Below the pieces are notes generated by a model. The model saw only the letters and a list, made by a program, of their open reading frames with translations. It had not been told where the DNA came from and ran no database searches. Below are positions 1 to 13,300 of a stretch of DNA of 64,000 nucleotides, in pieces. A program made the translations under genes and the position numbers. Positions within the stretch are counted from its first letter, which is position 1. Every line of letters begins with the position of its first letter. Source of the DNA: Pythium myriotylum (taxonomy: Eukaryota > Oomycota > Peronosporomycetes > Pythiales > Pythiaceae); contig JALJCQ010000016.1 of assembly GCA_023091665.1 (NCBI GenBank), positions 1,116,001 through 1,180,000 on the forward strand, read 5' to 3'.

Positions 1-3000
1 GGGCTCCAAGTCAGTTCTACAAGTCCACCAGTGACGCGAGCAAGCAAGAGCACCGGCCCAGGTCTAGGAAGCGTGGGCACTGTGGTTGAAACTTGAAGTG
101 TCGGACTTGGTGCCCAATCTTTTGGGGAGAAGCAATTTGAGACTTCTGTGAAAGCGATCACATACGCAGTGTAGTTTGTGGTTGCATTGAGGCCGTACAC
201 GACCCCTCCAAGATTGGGATTTCCCCTCCCATCGTAGGCTACGATAAACGAGTCAATCCACGGTGTGCGAAGCATAACGATGTATCCGGTGATAGATCGA
301 CCACCGACGTCCAGCGGCTCCGTCCAGCTAAACTCGATCGCCCCACCTGTCTTCGAAACAAGCGTGAGGGATTCGGGGGCAGACACTAGTGACCGTTCGA
401 GAGTCTGGTAGACTAGAACGGGGCTGAAGTCGCTAGCCCCGACGGTGTTAATTGCTTGATATTTGATTTCGTACGATGTTGACCGGTCGAGGCGATACAC
501 CGTCCACGAGTTATCCGGTCCTTGATAAATCACGCGAAAGTCCGACTCAGATGGACCACGAATGAAGAGGCGATACTGATTAACGTCGGATCCTCCAACG
601 TTAAGGGGGCTGAACATTTTTATTGTCATCGCTCCTGCTGATACCCATGTTATATTCGCCAGCGGTGGTTGGTCGGGGACGTCCGGACTCGAAGTTTGAA
701 AGACGGTCAGCGAAGATAAAGCACCGGTGCCATTCACTGCCGCTGTCGAGGCTCGCACCTGAATATTGTATGGTGTTAGCGCGATGAGTCCTTTGACGGA
801 GCACAAAGTCGGTAGGAAACACGAAACCCAAGGGAATGGGGAAAGCACGCCGTTGGTTTTGAGGTTGTAAATCGTGTACCCAACGACCAAAGAACCTCCC
901 GAATCCATGGGCGGGTCCCACGTGATCAGGAGGGTTGAGCTTGATGCAGCTACGACATCAACATGAAGTGGTGCGGACGGTGGAGTAGGCTTGGTTGTAC
1001 TCAGAATCAACGGGTTTCCTACCGCTCCATTCCCCGCGGGATTACTTGCCGTGACACTCACTTGGTAAGTGGTCAAAGCTGTGAGACCATAAACCACAGC
1101 GCTTGAATTCGAAACGGTTGTGCTTAGCACCGATTGCCCATTGGAACCAAGGTCAACTTGGTATGTTAAGTCGACGTTTGCTCCTCCTCTGTCTACTGGT
1201 GATGACCAATGCAGCTCAACGGAGCCGCCTGTCACTCTCACAAGTGTCAAACCAGTGATTGCCTTTGGTGGAGACACATCGCCATCGTCCAACGCAGTAA
1301 GGTTTGTCGACTGGTAGTCCCCTAAGAGTACCCCACCTGAAAGAATTCGAAAACTGATGTTGACACTATCTGGCCAATACTGAAAAGCGGAATCGTCATC
1401 GATCTGCACCGTCAGATCTAAAACAGAGACTCCTTCGTCGAAAGTGAGATTCTGATCAATAAGTGTGAACCTCGACTCAAGCGCGACCTGACTGGACTGA
1501 ATGTACGGCTCGATAACAGCAACAGGAGAACTTCCGCCATTCCGAGTTATCGGTAAACTCGCTGTACCTGAGTTCTCGAGATACCGAAACATCGCTGAAG
1601 AGAAGGATACGTAACCAGCATCACCATCATCCAAGATCATGACTGTCGTCTGTGTGGCCGTGTTGGAAATCACGTCACGAACCACCACGATGAAAGTAAT
1701 ACCTGGATTGTAGATATTGTCGTTGATTAGATGAATCTCGATGGCACCCGTCTTGACGCCGCTCTCCATCCATCCAATACCACTTGCGGCGACATAGTTT
1801 GCCCCCGCAACCGCCGTCTCATCAAGCAGTTCGTAAGTGTAGTTTGCATAACCGAACGAGCCCTCGACGCGCGCTAGTGGAACAAGAACTACCGTGGAAT
1901 CTTCTCGCACCGACACTTCGGTGGTCTGAACCGTAATACGTCCCATCATAGGCTCCTCGGTTTTAAGGATGACCCCTGGACTGCTCTCGCCGTACAGCCC
2001 AGTTGAAGTCACGGCACGCACAACAACATAGTAGTATGATGTGTGGATCAAGTTGAGCAGAACGGTCCTGAGTGAGGTGGTCGTCGCAGTCATTGTTACA
2101 GATAGAGCTGTCCCGTTTTCATCAGTTTCATAGTAAGTCAGCTCGTACTTTAGCGACAAATCACCCCCGTTATCGGTCACGGGGGGCCATGATATCCATA
2201 ACCGGTCATAAGATGCGTCAACAAGCCGCACTCCAAATGCAGTGCTCGGCATGGTCACCTCCGTGGTTGAAACAACGAGTTCTTGTCCCGTCGCCTGCCC
2301 ACGAGAATTACTCGCGATCACACGGAAACGATACGCTGTCCTTGCTAAAAGACCGCCCACTTTTACTTCGCTGTCGGCCGCCCCAGGTTCAAAGGAGTAG
2401 AGTAGCTGAGTCTTGTTGTACAAATCCAAAGTAACAACCTCACCACCTGTGTAGCTCGGAGGATAAACCTTGATGATCATGCTACCACCAGAAATGTTAT
2501 ACGCTAATGGTGGAGGTGGAGTACCTGGCAGATCAACAGCAGTCGTGTGAACCTCATACTCAGACGTTGGGCCGTCCCCAACCTCGTTGATCGCAAGCAT
2601 TTGGAGCTTGTATGTGGTGTTAGCTGTCAAGGATTGGAAAATGAAGGAGAGATTCAATCCTCGGTAGGCATCGACTGTCGAAGATCCATTCGCGTCAAGA
2701 AGAGTAATGGCAAATGCCGCGATCGGGACCCCTCCTGTATTGGAAGCGCTTGTCCAGTTGGCTTCGATACGGCCTCCATACGGAACGATTTGCACGGGCA
2801 AAGGTGGATCTGACAATGTTGGATCCCCAGTCTCGGTAACTACAACTCCCGCCTGGCCAGTATACAATCCGTTGAACGCGCGAATATAGTAGACGTATCG
2901 CGATCTTGCGACCAATCCATTCGAGTCCGTGAATGTGAGCGAGGACGTGGTATAAGCATTACTCGATTGGTCAGCACGGGTCACTTGGTAGTAGACAATA

Positions 3001-6000
3001 GATCGACCTCCAAAGTCGAGAGGTGGTTCCCACGCAATCGTGATCCGCCCACCAAGCCCTTCTACAAGCTTTGGGTCCTTCACACTGTCGGGTGGTGTGC
3101 ATATTGTCGTTGTGAACGTTGCTGTGGCACTTGGAACACCGGGACCATCTTGGTTGACAGCTGTAACAGTGTACGTATACGTAGTTTGTTCCTTAAGACC
3201 GTAGTGGGTGAAGCGATTGAGACCGGGATTCACGAGGTCAGCTGAAATTGGAAGTGGGCCGATTCCAGCATCATCCGGGATAAGGTCAACTATGTACCCT
3301 TGCAGCGGAAGGCCAGCTAGGTCATCCGGTGGCGACCAACCAATTGTGATTGACCCTCCAGTTGTGGCAATTTGCTCTAGGGATGGCGGTGCCGTGAGTG
3401 GGCTGGAAGGCAAAGTCGTTACCAAAACAAAAGGAGACAAGTGCTGAGAAGCAAGATTCGTGCAGTAACTCGCACCGGTTTGCGCGACGACTGCAAACGC
3501 GTAAGTAGACGCTCTTCCTAGCCCTTTTACAGTAAATTGTCGCTCAGTTGAGTCTTGGCCATCATAGACGACGACAAATGAGTCTGGTATGAACGGATTT
3601 GTGCGCTGGAAGACTGTATAGCCAAGGACGTCGGCGGCTCCACCAAGGTCGAGCGGGAGATCCCACCCAAGATAAATGTTCCCGCCAGTAACTCGGGTTG
3701 CGCGGAAGTTCTCTGGGGATGATGGGAGCTCCAACGAGGAAGTCGTCGAGTAAACAACTCGATCACTCGGTTGACTGGGGCCCTATGTTCATACTGTTAG
3801 CTCAAGACGACCTATAATCCCACAGCCTCAAATACCAACCACGGTGTTCTGCAGCACCACGTAGAACTCGTAACTTGTGCCCCCTAGAAGTTTGTATACC
3901 GTGCAAGAGCGAGTAAAAGAGCCATCCACCCATGGTGAAGAGATCGAGCAAGCCACTCGAAACAAATCTGCGCTTAAATTGACAAACTGTCCTTGATCAT
4001 CAGAGAGTTGTGGTGCTTTGCGTACGAAGAGCGAGTAGTTGGAGATCGAAATACCGCCAAGATCATCAGGTTCGCGAATGATAAAGGAAATAGATCCAGC
4101 GGAAGGTTGACGGAGCAAAATTGGGGTCGGAGGCTTCGTTGGGACGGTTGGTAGTCCAGTAGACACTGAAAGAATAGCTGAAACGCTCGACGAGGATGCA
4201 GGGAACAATGTTGTTGACGCCACAAGGGAGAAGTTGTACAACGTGGACGCAGATAAATTCCGAATGACAAAGGAAGCAGTCGGTACAGTAAGATTGAATA
4301 TGGGCCGATACAGTCCGTCATCATCCTGGAGTGATAGTATATATCCGACGATGTTTCCTCCGCCAGCGTCCCTTGGGGTGTCCCAACTGAGCTGAAGTGA
4401 GCTTCCCCCGCTGGTAGTGCCTTGAAAGTTCTGAGGAGCACTTGGTGGCGAAGGCGCTGTCGTTTGAACCAGTATCGTATTCGAATAATTGCTGGCACCA
4501 TACAGATTCCAGGATGCCAACTGAATTCGGAACAGCGTTCGAGGCTGTAGAGAAGACAAAATGAATGATGTGGTCCCACTTGTGTTGTACAGGCTGAAGG
4601 AGCCTGTTCCGTTCGACGGTGTGGATACCCGTACTAAATATCCGCTTATGGTGACAAAGGTCGCGTTTGGCTCCTTCCATGCCACCTCGATCTCACCACC
4701 TGTCACTCGCACGGCTTCCACTTCAATCGGAACCGGCGGTAACAGCATGCTTGGATCTTCATCATCGATGATAGTAACGCGGACGAAGTTGATAGACTGC
4801 TGTTTTAGGAGTGCATTGGGAGGGTGGTCTCGTAGGCGAAGTCCGAATACGCGTGGCCCTTCATAGAACTGGTTGTTGACGAGTTGAATTGGGAGTGTAA
4901 CAAGGCTTTGACGATCCCCCATCTTGATTGTCTGTCTCACCGGAACATAATGCTCTGCTCCATTACTTGAGATATCAAAGCTTTCAATGTCAAACAGAAC
5001 CTCTCCGCTTGAACCATTTAGACGAGCGACTTGGATTCTCACATATGAAGCGTTCTCAAGCACTTGCACGTCGGCCTTAGTGAATGAGGGGAATCCGCTG
5101 CGTTGACTCGGAACGACTGTCACCACAGCCTCTGATTGTGTTCCCAATGGATAAGCAGTGCTGAGCAGCACAAATAAGACTCCAACGGGCTGCGTGGTAT
5201 TCGGGCTGTCCTCCCACACGGATACTGTAACTGTTTGATTTTCTTGTCCGTCCACGAACATCAGCGATCCGGGCAAACTTGATGCATTGTCATGACTCAG
5301 CTGCATGCTACACAAGCAACCCTGGGCGTTAACACAGTCACACCGAAGAAGAACATTATCTGGTTGAGTGATGTTCAAGCCGACAGTTGCATTTCCTGCC
5401 GTGCCATTGAATCTTTGAACCGTGATGTTGAAGACGTCGCCACTGGCCGCTGTGTAGGCTTGGGACGCTATTTCAAACACACCAACGGATTCGTTTCGAG
5501 TTGAAAACGACTGATTGCTCCAGTTGCTAGAACCTTTTGGTCCTATTGCTCTCGAAAGTATATGATACGTCATACTTGAAGCCAGACCATCCATACGCAA
5601 TGTCTGCGAGCAAGCTCGCTGACCAGGTCCAACAATTATGTCGCATGAGAACGAGTAGTTGCGAACGAGAGTATCTCCAATCTGAGCAGAGAGCTCGAAT
5701 CCCAGTATCTCTCGATCCTGTCGGCTTGTGGAATCAGCACTCACAATAAGCGAATTGGTATTCGAACGTTGCAAGATCATTGTCGGCGGCAGAGGAATAC
5801 CTGAGCTAGTCCCAAACGTACTATTGACCCACTCAAGCCTTGCTGCTTCGTTGGAGACTCGCACGCTCACGTTGTACTCCTGGTGTGCTTCGAGCCCGGT
5901 CAATATAAAGTTACAACAAGGGAAGAATCCCGAGGCGAGAAAAGTCCCAGCTTGTTCAATCAGAAACTGGTAGCTTACAGATCTTGAACCACCTCCATCG

Positions 6001-8713
6001 CATCCTGGCACGACACTAACATTGAGCCACGAGATCGTTCTCGTACTCAAAGTCACGGATGTAATTTGCTGTGGTGGGGATATTGGCGGTGTCTTGATAA
6101 GCACCGACCCCAGATCTCCCTCGATCCGAGAGGCGTTGACAGCAGCGACTCCGTAGAGATACAGTGTATTCGCCAGTAGACCACCACCACAGTCGATGTA
6201 GGGTGGCGACACTGGTTGCTGAGTTAGCCGACGATAGTCACGGTAGACATGATATCCGATAATGGTGCTTCCACCTGTATCAAGGGGAGCATCCCACTGA
6301 AGCGTAAGAGCGCCGCCGGTGCCGCTAACGCTCCGAATTCTAGATGGATACGTTGGGGTTGATGCACCTCTGAATAGGATCTTTTAGTCAAAAATTCTCG
6401 TGAGTTGAAAGCACAAATCGTACCCAGTTTGAAGCCCTACGATTGAGGATAGCTTGCTTCGTCCGACTTTGTTTATGGCTTGAACACCGAAATAGTATGT
6501 GGATGAACAGTTCAACCCAGCAAATGATGTGTACGTAGCACCGCCTGTGACGAGTCTGTAGCGTATGGGACGAGCGATGCGTCGACAGAGGACTTCCTTC
6601 CCCCCACCAATGCTTGACGCAGTCACACAGCAGGAGTTTGATCCATCGGGGCAAGATGGACCAGTAGGTTGCGCGCAGCCTTCAACAAATCCATACTCAT
6701 CGTTTCCCGTGGTTGACTGCGCTAAATTGCAGGTTCCACAAGGTCCTTGGCTAGTGTTGACGTTGAAGCATGTCGCAACCGAAATCATTGATACATTGTA
6801 AACCAGCTTCGTGTAATTAGTACCACCACTTGTATACGGGGCCAGCCATGCGATTTCGATCGCCCCACCTGTGCTCGAGATACTTCGTAGACCGGTCGGA
6901 TCACTTGGTAACGTAGGTGCGAGAGTCTGAAACGTGGTACTCTCAACCTTGATAGATGAGCTCTCGAGTTGGATAGAGTTGATTGCTGTGACCTTCACCG
7001 TATACGTTGTTTTGGAGATGAGAGTTGTCAGTTCGAATTGTGTCGCTGGCCCCGGTGACGATATCGACGTCGAGCCAAGCGGAGAAACGATAGAAATACG
7101 ATAGGCTACGAAGAGTGGCAACACACAGTCCACCATCAATGACTTCGTCCTCAAGTGAAGAGAACACACGTACCAACTATGTCTACTCCACCGGAATCTA
7201 GCGGAATCAACCACCGGATCAAGGCTCGAATCGCGGTGACCCCACTGAAGGTCACACCAAGTGGCGGCGACGGGCGTGAAGCAGATGCTGTTGCGACGAT
7301 GGTGGCAATGCTCCAGTTGCTCGTACCAATATCCGTGACTACTGCAGTCTGGACTGCATAAGGCGAATTGGCAGACAAATAGTTGACGTTGTAGGGTTGC
7401 TCCCGAGTTGTGTTGACGGAACCTTGAATCGTCCCGTTCACCATGACAGAGAATCCCATCAGATTGGCCCCACGCATGTTCGCAGGCATCAGAAGTTGAA
7501 TCGAGACTTGTCCTCCTGTTGAGCTTAGGAAGTATGGTGCGGGCGGTGCCTCAGGCAAAGACGCTTCAGTTGTCCACAATGACAATATCTCTCCCGTTAG
7601 GGTTTGTGTGGGACCAACACAAATGTCAAGCACGTTGACGGCTACAGCCTTGAGATCGTATCGTGTCTTGGGTCGCAAGGGTTCATTCGTAGGCCCCGGG
7701 AGGCGTCGAATCTCTACAAAAGTCCGCTGTGCGGCCATCATAGTCCTTGCGACTTCCTGGAAGCTGCTTGAGCCATTAACTGCGATGTAGACCAGGTACC
7801 CAATAATGCTCGCACCACCTGCACAATGGGAACATTTACATTAATGCATGATCCATACTAAAGAGAAGCCCGTTTTTTACCGACCGTCGTCTATCGGAGG
7901 ATTCAGCTGGAGAGCTATCGATCCGCCTAGTCGACACACCCAGGACGTGAGAGTTGAGCTACCCACCAGCCTCAAATCCTACGAACCAGTGACGTTCAAC
8001 ACGGTAGGTGCAGGGCACGGGCCAGGAAGCTGCGCGCCTGGTGTCGTTGCGACCAGCGCTGGGCTTTGCGTGCTGTCGAAGCCGACCGCGTTCGTCACGA
8101 AAGCCCGCACGCTGTACTCGGTCTTGGCGGTCAGTCCGTACACCGCAAAGCCCGGCTCACTCGCATTTTGCGACCAGCTCCTGGACGAGAAGCCGGTTTG
8201 CGACTGCACGATGACGTTGATCGACGAGATCGCCACGCCGCCCGTGTCACCAGGAAGCGACACTCGCACGCGAAGGAAGCCTCCGCCCAAGCTCAAGACC
8301 TGGGGAATCGGCGGCGCCGCCGGGTTCGAGACATTCGTTGTCGACGCGACGAGTTCGCCGGACGCGAGCGGCGTCGCGCCCTCGACAACGTTCCCGAGAA
8401 CCTGGAGAGTGTACACCGAGTTGTTGGCGAGTCCGACGAGCTCGTACGAGGCCGTGGCGCGGTCGACCTGGGCCACGAGCGAGCCGTTCTGGGTCACGTT
8501 GAAGCTCGTGACGTTCTCCACGGCGTTGCTGGCGAGCCACGAGGGCGCGGGCGCCCAGCTCACGCGGATCGCGCCGCCCGTGCGCGTGGAGACCCAGAGC
8601 GAGAGCGAGTCGTCGGCGAGCGCCGCGGCCGCGAGCCAGCAGGCGGCGAGAGCGAGCGACGCGCAGCGCAGCGCCATCGGTGGGCGGAGAGTGCTGTGGG
8701 GGCGCGCGGACAC
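1..8713 (-). CDS. Secreted fibronectin type III / Calx-beta repeat protein (multi-exon, C-terminus off window)
   Basis: A large multi-exon gene whose minus-strand frame stays open from its start at 8713 to the window edge. The N-terminus has a hydrophobic signal peptide; a second Met at 8677 (MALRCASLALAACW) gives a cleaner one. What follows is a long series of about 100-residue units with the FN3 look (GG.I.I.W.PP..GG..I.GY, then T.Y...V.A.N..G). Two stretches, about 1300-1950 and 4750-5480, instead read as Calx-beta domains (LEN.G.....V.R.......V, ending in IDD/LDDGD). Introns are short: 3783-3839 and about 6373-6422 are clear, and more lie near 6800-7200 and 7740-7960. FN3 and Calx-beta arrays are usually extracellular adhesion or matrix modules, so surface adhesion is the inference. 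Any transmembrane or anchor segment would lie off the window. Confidence 0.8.
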
Positions 8714-8984
8714 CTCTGGCGGGTCGCCAAGCGGCGCGTCACTTCACTCGAGGGGATCCATCGAGGTGGTTCCTTCCATTTTCACCGAGAAGCTCCCGAT
8801 CGAGAGTGGGTTTACCTCCACTTCTGGTACCGGAGGGTGAATTACATACCTTGTTCTGATATATTACGTAGTTCGGAAGGTATAGTGTATACTTGAATGT
8901 GTATAATGATGCGGTTTTAAGAGGGAAAATGGAGCTCCTCACCGGATGATGTTCGAAAAAAAAAAAAAAAACAATCGTGGAGCA

Positions 8985-10289
8985 ATGGACACGAAGCGTC
9001 GACGGACGGACGACGGCGCGGCGCCGCCTGCCTCGGAGCGCGCATCGCAAGGCGACTCTGCCGGTGCGCAAGACGGCGATGTGGAGCTCGTGGTGGTCGA
9101 GCCCTTCCACGGCGGCTCCCACAAGCAGCTCGTGGATCTTCTCGTGCGCGAGCTATTCGTGCCATGCGGCGTGCGCCATGCCGTCTGCTCGCTGCCGCCG
9201 CGCAAGTGGCACTGGCGGCTGATGGCTGCGTCCATGCATTTCGCAGCTGCCATTCCTCGCAGCACATCGCTGCGCGTCGTGTTTGTGACGTCCATGGTCA
9301 ACCTGGCCGAGCTGCTCGGGCTGCGCCCTGACCTGAGCTCGCCCCAAGTGCGCAAGATCCTCTACTTCCACGAGAACCAGCTCACGTACCCGTTCCAGCT
9401 CGCAACCCCGAAAGTGGCAAATGGTGACGAGAAGGCATCGACCCGTAAAGTCGCGGCGGAAGACTTCCAGGTCGGCTGGTCGCAGATAATTTCATGTCTT
9501 GCTGCCGATGAGATCATGTTTAACTCGGAGTTCAATCGCTCGAGTTTCCTCGGGAAAGTTGACGCGTTCATCAACAAGATCCCCGAACCAGAGATGCGGC
9601 ATCGTGGGCTTGCAGCTCAGCTACACACCAAGTCGCGCGTGCTCTACTTCCCGCTTACGATTCCCTCAGTACCAACGTCGGCAACCCCGGTCGAGATGGA
9701 CCCAAGTCAACTAACAATACTATGGAACCACCGCTGGGAGTATGACAAGAATCCCGAAGAGTTCTTTCAGACGCTATTCGAACTCGATAGTGCTGGACTC
9801 AAGTTTAATGTTATCATTTTGGGCGAGGCCTTCGGAACGAGCCCTCCCATCTTCGACGACGCGAAAGTGAAACTTGAGTCATCGCAGAACGCCACGATCG
9901 TCCACTGGGGCTTCGCTGAGAGCAAAGATCGATACTGGGAGCTGCTTCGCTCCGCAGACGTCGTTGTATCCACAAGTCTCCACGAATTCTATGGCGTTGC
10001 TGTGCTTGAGGCCGTACAATGCGGCTGCTACCCGCTTGTTCCCAATCGGCTCGTGTATCCCGAGTTTTTCAGTGGCGCCAATGTCTTCAACACCCAACGT
10101 CAGCTCTTCAAGAAACTCAAAAGTTTTTGTGTCAACCCAGTGGCAGCACGTAAGTTTCGCGCCGAACACCACAGTGAATTTGAAAGGTTTACTTGGAACG
10201 CCCTGAGCGATGACTATGAAGCTGCACTACTGGGTTGGCGAAAAGCTTCTGATCACGTGCGATCGCGTAACAGTGAACGGGACAGCTAA
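8985..10289 (+). CDS. QTMAN: tRNA-queuosine alpha-mannosyltransferase (GTDC1/QTMAN family, DUF3524)
   Basis: A single-exon gene of 434 residues from the Met at 8985. An upstream in-frame Met at 8946 would translate a poly-A tract as Lys and is unlikely. The N-terminus carries the family signature VVEPFHGGSHKQLVDLL, followed by YFHENQLTYPFQ and an AADEIMFNSEFN block. The C-terminal half is a GT4-type Rossmann domain: LTILWNHRWEYDKNPEEFF, then a VVHWGF-like strand and VSTSLHEFYGVAVLEAVQCG, the acceptor/nucleotide-sugar E-x7-E region. The family adds mannose to queuosine at position 34 of tRNA-Asp in the cytosol. This implies that the organism imports or salvages queuine. It lies tail-to-tail with the RME-8 gene, 55 bp away. 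Confidence 0.85.
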   Translation: MDTKRRRTDDGAAPPASERASQGDSAGAQDGDVELVVVEPFHGGSHKQLVDLLVRELFVPCGVRHAVCSLPPRKWHWRLMAASMHFAAAIPRSTSLRVVFVTSMVNLAELLGLRPDLSSPQVRKILYFHENQLTYPFQLATPKVANGDEKASTRKVAAEDFQVGWSQIISCLAADEIMFNSEFNRSSFLGKVDAFINKIPEPEMRHRGLAAQLHTKSRVLYFPLTIPSVPTSATPVEMDPSQLTILWNHRWEYDKNPEEFFQTLFELDSAGLKFNVIILGEAFGTSPPIFDDAKVKLESSQNATIVHWGFAESKDRYWELLRSADVVVSTSLHEFYGVAVLEAVQCGCYPLVPNRLVYPEFFSGANVFNTQRQLFKKLKSFCVNPVAARKFRAEHHSEFERFTWNALSDDYEAALLGWRKASDHVRSRNSERDS

Positions 10290-10344
10290 ATTGTTATAGA
10301 GATCTATCTGCAGGATCTAACTGCAGTACCTACCTAATCTACTG

Positions 10345-13300
10345 TTATCCGCGTCGGCTGAATAGCTTCTTGTACTTGAGCAACCTCCGCGGGCCACGTG
10401 AGCTGTCAACAGAGGACGCGACCGAATTACGTTCCGAAAATGCAAACGTGTGCCGTTGTTCGCTGCGGATCTTATCCATGATCGTGCCGCGCATCGACGA
10501 ATTGGTATCAAATGCCACTGTACGAGTTGGGTTTGCTGGTCGAGTCTTCGGCGCGTAAAGCGCATACTCGGACACCATCCGATCGATCTCAGACGAGTGG
10601 TGTTCCAGGAACGGATCCTCGGGGATTGCAGGTGACGGAATAGCCGTGCCTTCGTGGCGGTATTTCTTCTCCCACTTCTTGTTCTTCTTGAGGATGTCGT
10701 GAGCAGCTCTTGCCTGAATGCGATCTTTTTCAAGCATGTTCAGGATATCGATTGATATCGCTCGAACCAAGCTGGGCTGACGCACAGGTCCCAGGATCCC
10801 TGGGTTCTCGATGATATTCAAGAGGTAGTTGAACAAGTCGATGCGCATGGCGACCGTCACGATTCCTTCGCCGTTCGAGATGGTCGACGGGAAGTTGATC
10901 ACAATCCGGCGAACAATCTCGAGCACGTATGCAGTCTCACGATACAGCACACCATTGCGTGATCGATTTACTTGGGAGAGGAGACATGTGAGCAGATTCG
11001 ATCCCATGGGCTGCATTGTCGCGACACATTTCCGTGACATAGATAGCACGCGAAGCATGCGCACAACAGCAACACAGCAGGCCTCGCTCAAGTTGTTTCG
11101 CACGCATTCGTTGAGGTAGCCGCAACACTTCTCTGGGACCTTTGCCTCTGCCAAGGCATCGAGCGCCCACACATTGGTCTGGTTTGGAAAACAGAGTCAG
11201 ACAGAGTGGCTTACGCAAAACAAGATCTCAAAACTTACTCGCAGAGCACACACCAAGCAAGCCGTGACGAGATCCAGGAAGCGCTCCCCCGTTTCAGTCA
11301 TCATCTCGTCATCGGGGCTACGAGTCTGGCGTAGTGAGGACGATAAGTGCGATAAGTCTCCGTACAACGTTTCATACTCGGTCCACAAGCAGCGAACAAA
11401 GAACCTATCATCGCATACGATGTAAGAAGCGAGTCAACACGATTTGAAACTCAGTATAAACGTACAGTGGATCGCGCAGGCGATAAGTCGGAGATCGGAT
11501 GTACAAGTTGAGATACACATTGCCCACCATAGGATCGGGGAAGACGCTCGAGTAGTCGACCACGTGGGTATCCACATGCAATTTTGCTGTCTCTCTTGGC
11601 TCCGCGGACTCCTCGCCATCTTCCGCTCCACCCGTCGCGGCGTAATACTCATTGAGTAGACCTAGCACGTTATGTCGTAGGAACTCGCGCGCTGCTGCAT
11701 TCCACATGAGTTCTGGCTCCTCATGTTCAGCCTGGTAATACGCTATAAACGCGCTTGGTTCTGATACGAGGTGATCCGTCATAGTTGCCGGGAAGAAGCG
11801 GTTGAGCATTGCAAGACTCTCGACGCTGAGCACCGCAGTAGGCCGAGCCATTTCGCTGAGCACCTCGGCAGCAGGGAGCCGCAACGCTTCAGCCAATTCC
11901 TTTTCTTCGTCAGTCTCGACTGTCTCCACACCGATCAACCAGCTGATAAACTCGACGTAGGTGCCCGTCTGAAGAATGTCCGTCACAAAGTCTGCTCGTG
12001 CGGCCGATTGACATAGCTTGCGGATAATCTGGAGGATTTGCGGACCGACCTCGCGGCACAAGTTGATCACCTCAATGAGAATTTCACATATTCCAACTTC
12101 GTACGACGCTCGACCGAACGAGTTCAATGGAGAGAGAGCCTGCAAGATAACGATGCAGTGGAATCGCGATGGCTCATAGAGCTCCTCAGGGAACACGAGA
12201 CTCGGCTCTTCTCCATCTTCGCTCTGGTGCACCTCATTGTCTGGTGGGAACAATTGCCGTAGCAGTAGTTTGATGATCTGTGCGTCGCGCGCAACATAAC
12301 GCTCAACCAGCATCGGCATGACTTCGCTCGTGAGTGCCAAACAGTTAAGCGCTGTCACGCGGTACGTCGACTCAAGATCCCCTTGCTCGAGATGCCATCC
12401 ACTGTGTGGTCGGAGGTGCAATTCTCGCGTCGGTTTCTCTCCTTCTTCGTTTCCATCGCCACCAACGGGAGAAGATGATACTGTGAAGATCGGTTGGTGC
12501 AATTTGCCGTTATCGATAAACGAAAAGAGCTCAGTAAAGAACCTCTCAGTCAGTCCAAGATCGTTGAGCGAGGGGGGTACTTCGTTTTGCTGGAGCACCA
12601 TGAGGCTCGAGACTAGCGCATCGATGTAGATTTCACCCAAGGAGAAGATCACGGACAAGTGGTCATAGCGGAATTCAATCGCCTCAACATAGTCCTCGCG
12701 AGTGTCATTTGTCGGTTCGATTGCAGCACGAGGTCGCACGAACGCCAGCAGTTCTTGTCGCATCTCGTCGTTCCAGAAGAGAGTGTAGGACTCGCATTCA
12801 CTGTGGAAAATTTTGAGGAACTCGTGGTGACTATCAAGTAGAAGCAGTCGAGCGAGGTTTGGAGTGAAGAGCGCATCGGTTGTCGCAGCGAGCAGTTCGT
12901 TTCGTGGACTGACCAGCTCACTCTCGGGTGCGAACAAGCCACCGAGGCGACAGAGCGCACGCACTGACATAATGGCAAGCAAGTTTTGAACCTCATCGGC
13001 GATCATGTCATACTCCTCCTCCGAGGTGATGGTTGCCCCGAGCCGCGATCGCACCACAACCTCCTCAACCTGGACGTCATAGCGAGAGAATAACAAAATG
13101 AGTTGCCAGACAGCGCCTGTCTGGAGGATGCGGTCCTGGTTGGCCTTGAGCATCGTCATTCTCGACATACTCTCGAGCACTTGTTGTGTGATCTTGGACA
13201 AGGTGACTCGCTGTTGTTTGGCCCCGATGCCTTGGTTCCAGATCCACAAGATGCGAGACATGTCCACGATCAAGGTAGTCGAGTCCGAGATCCACATTCG

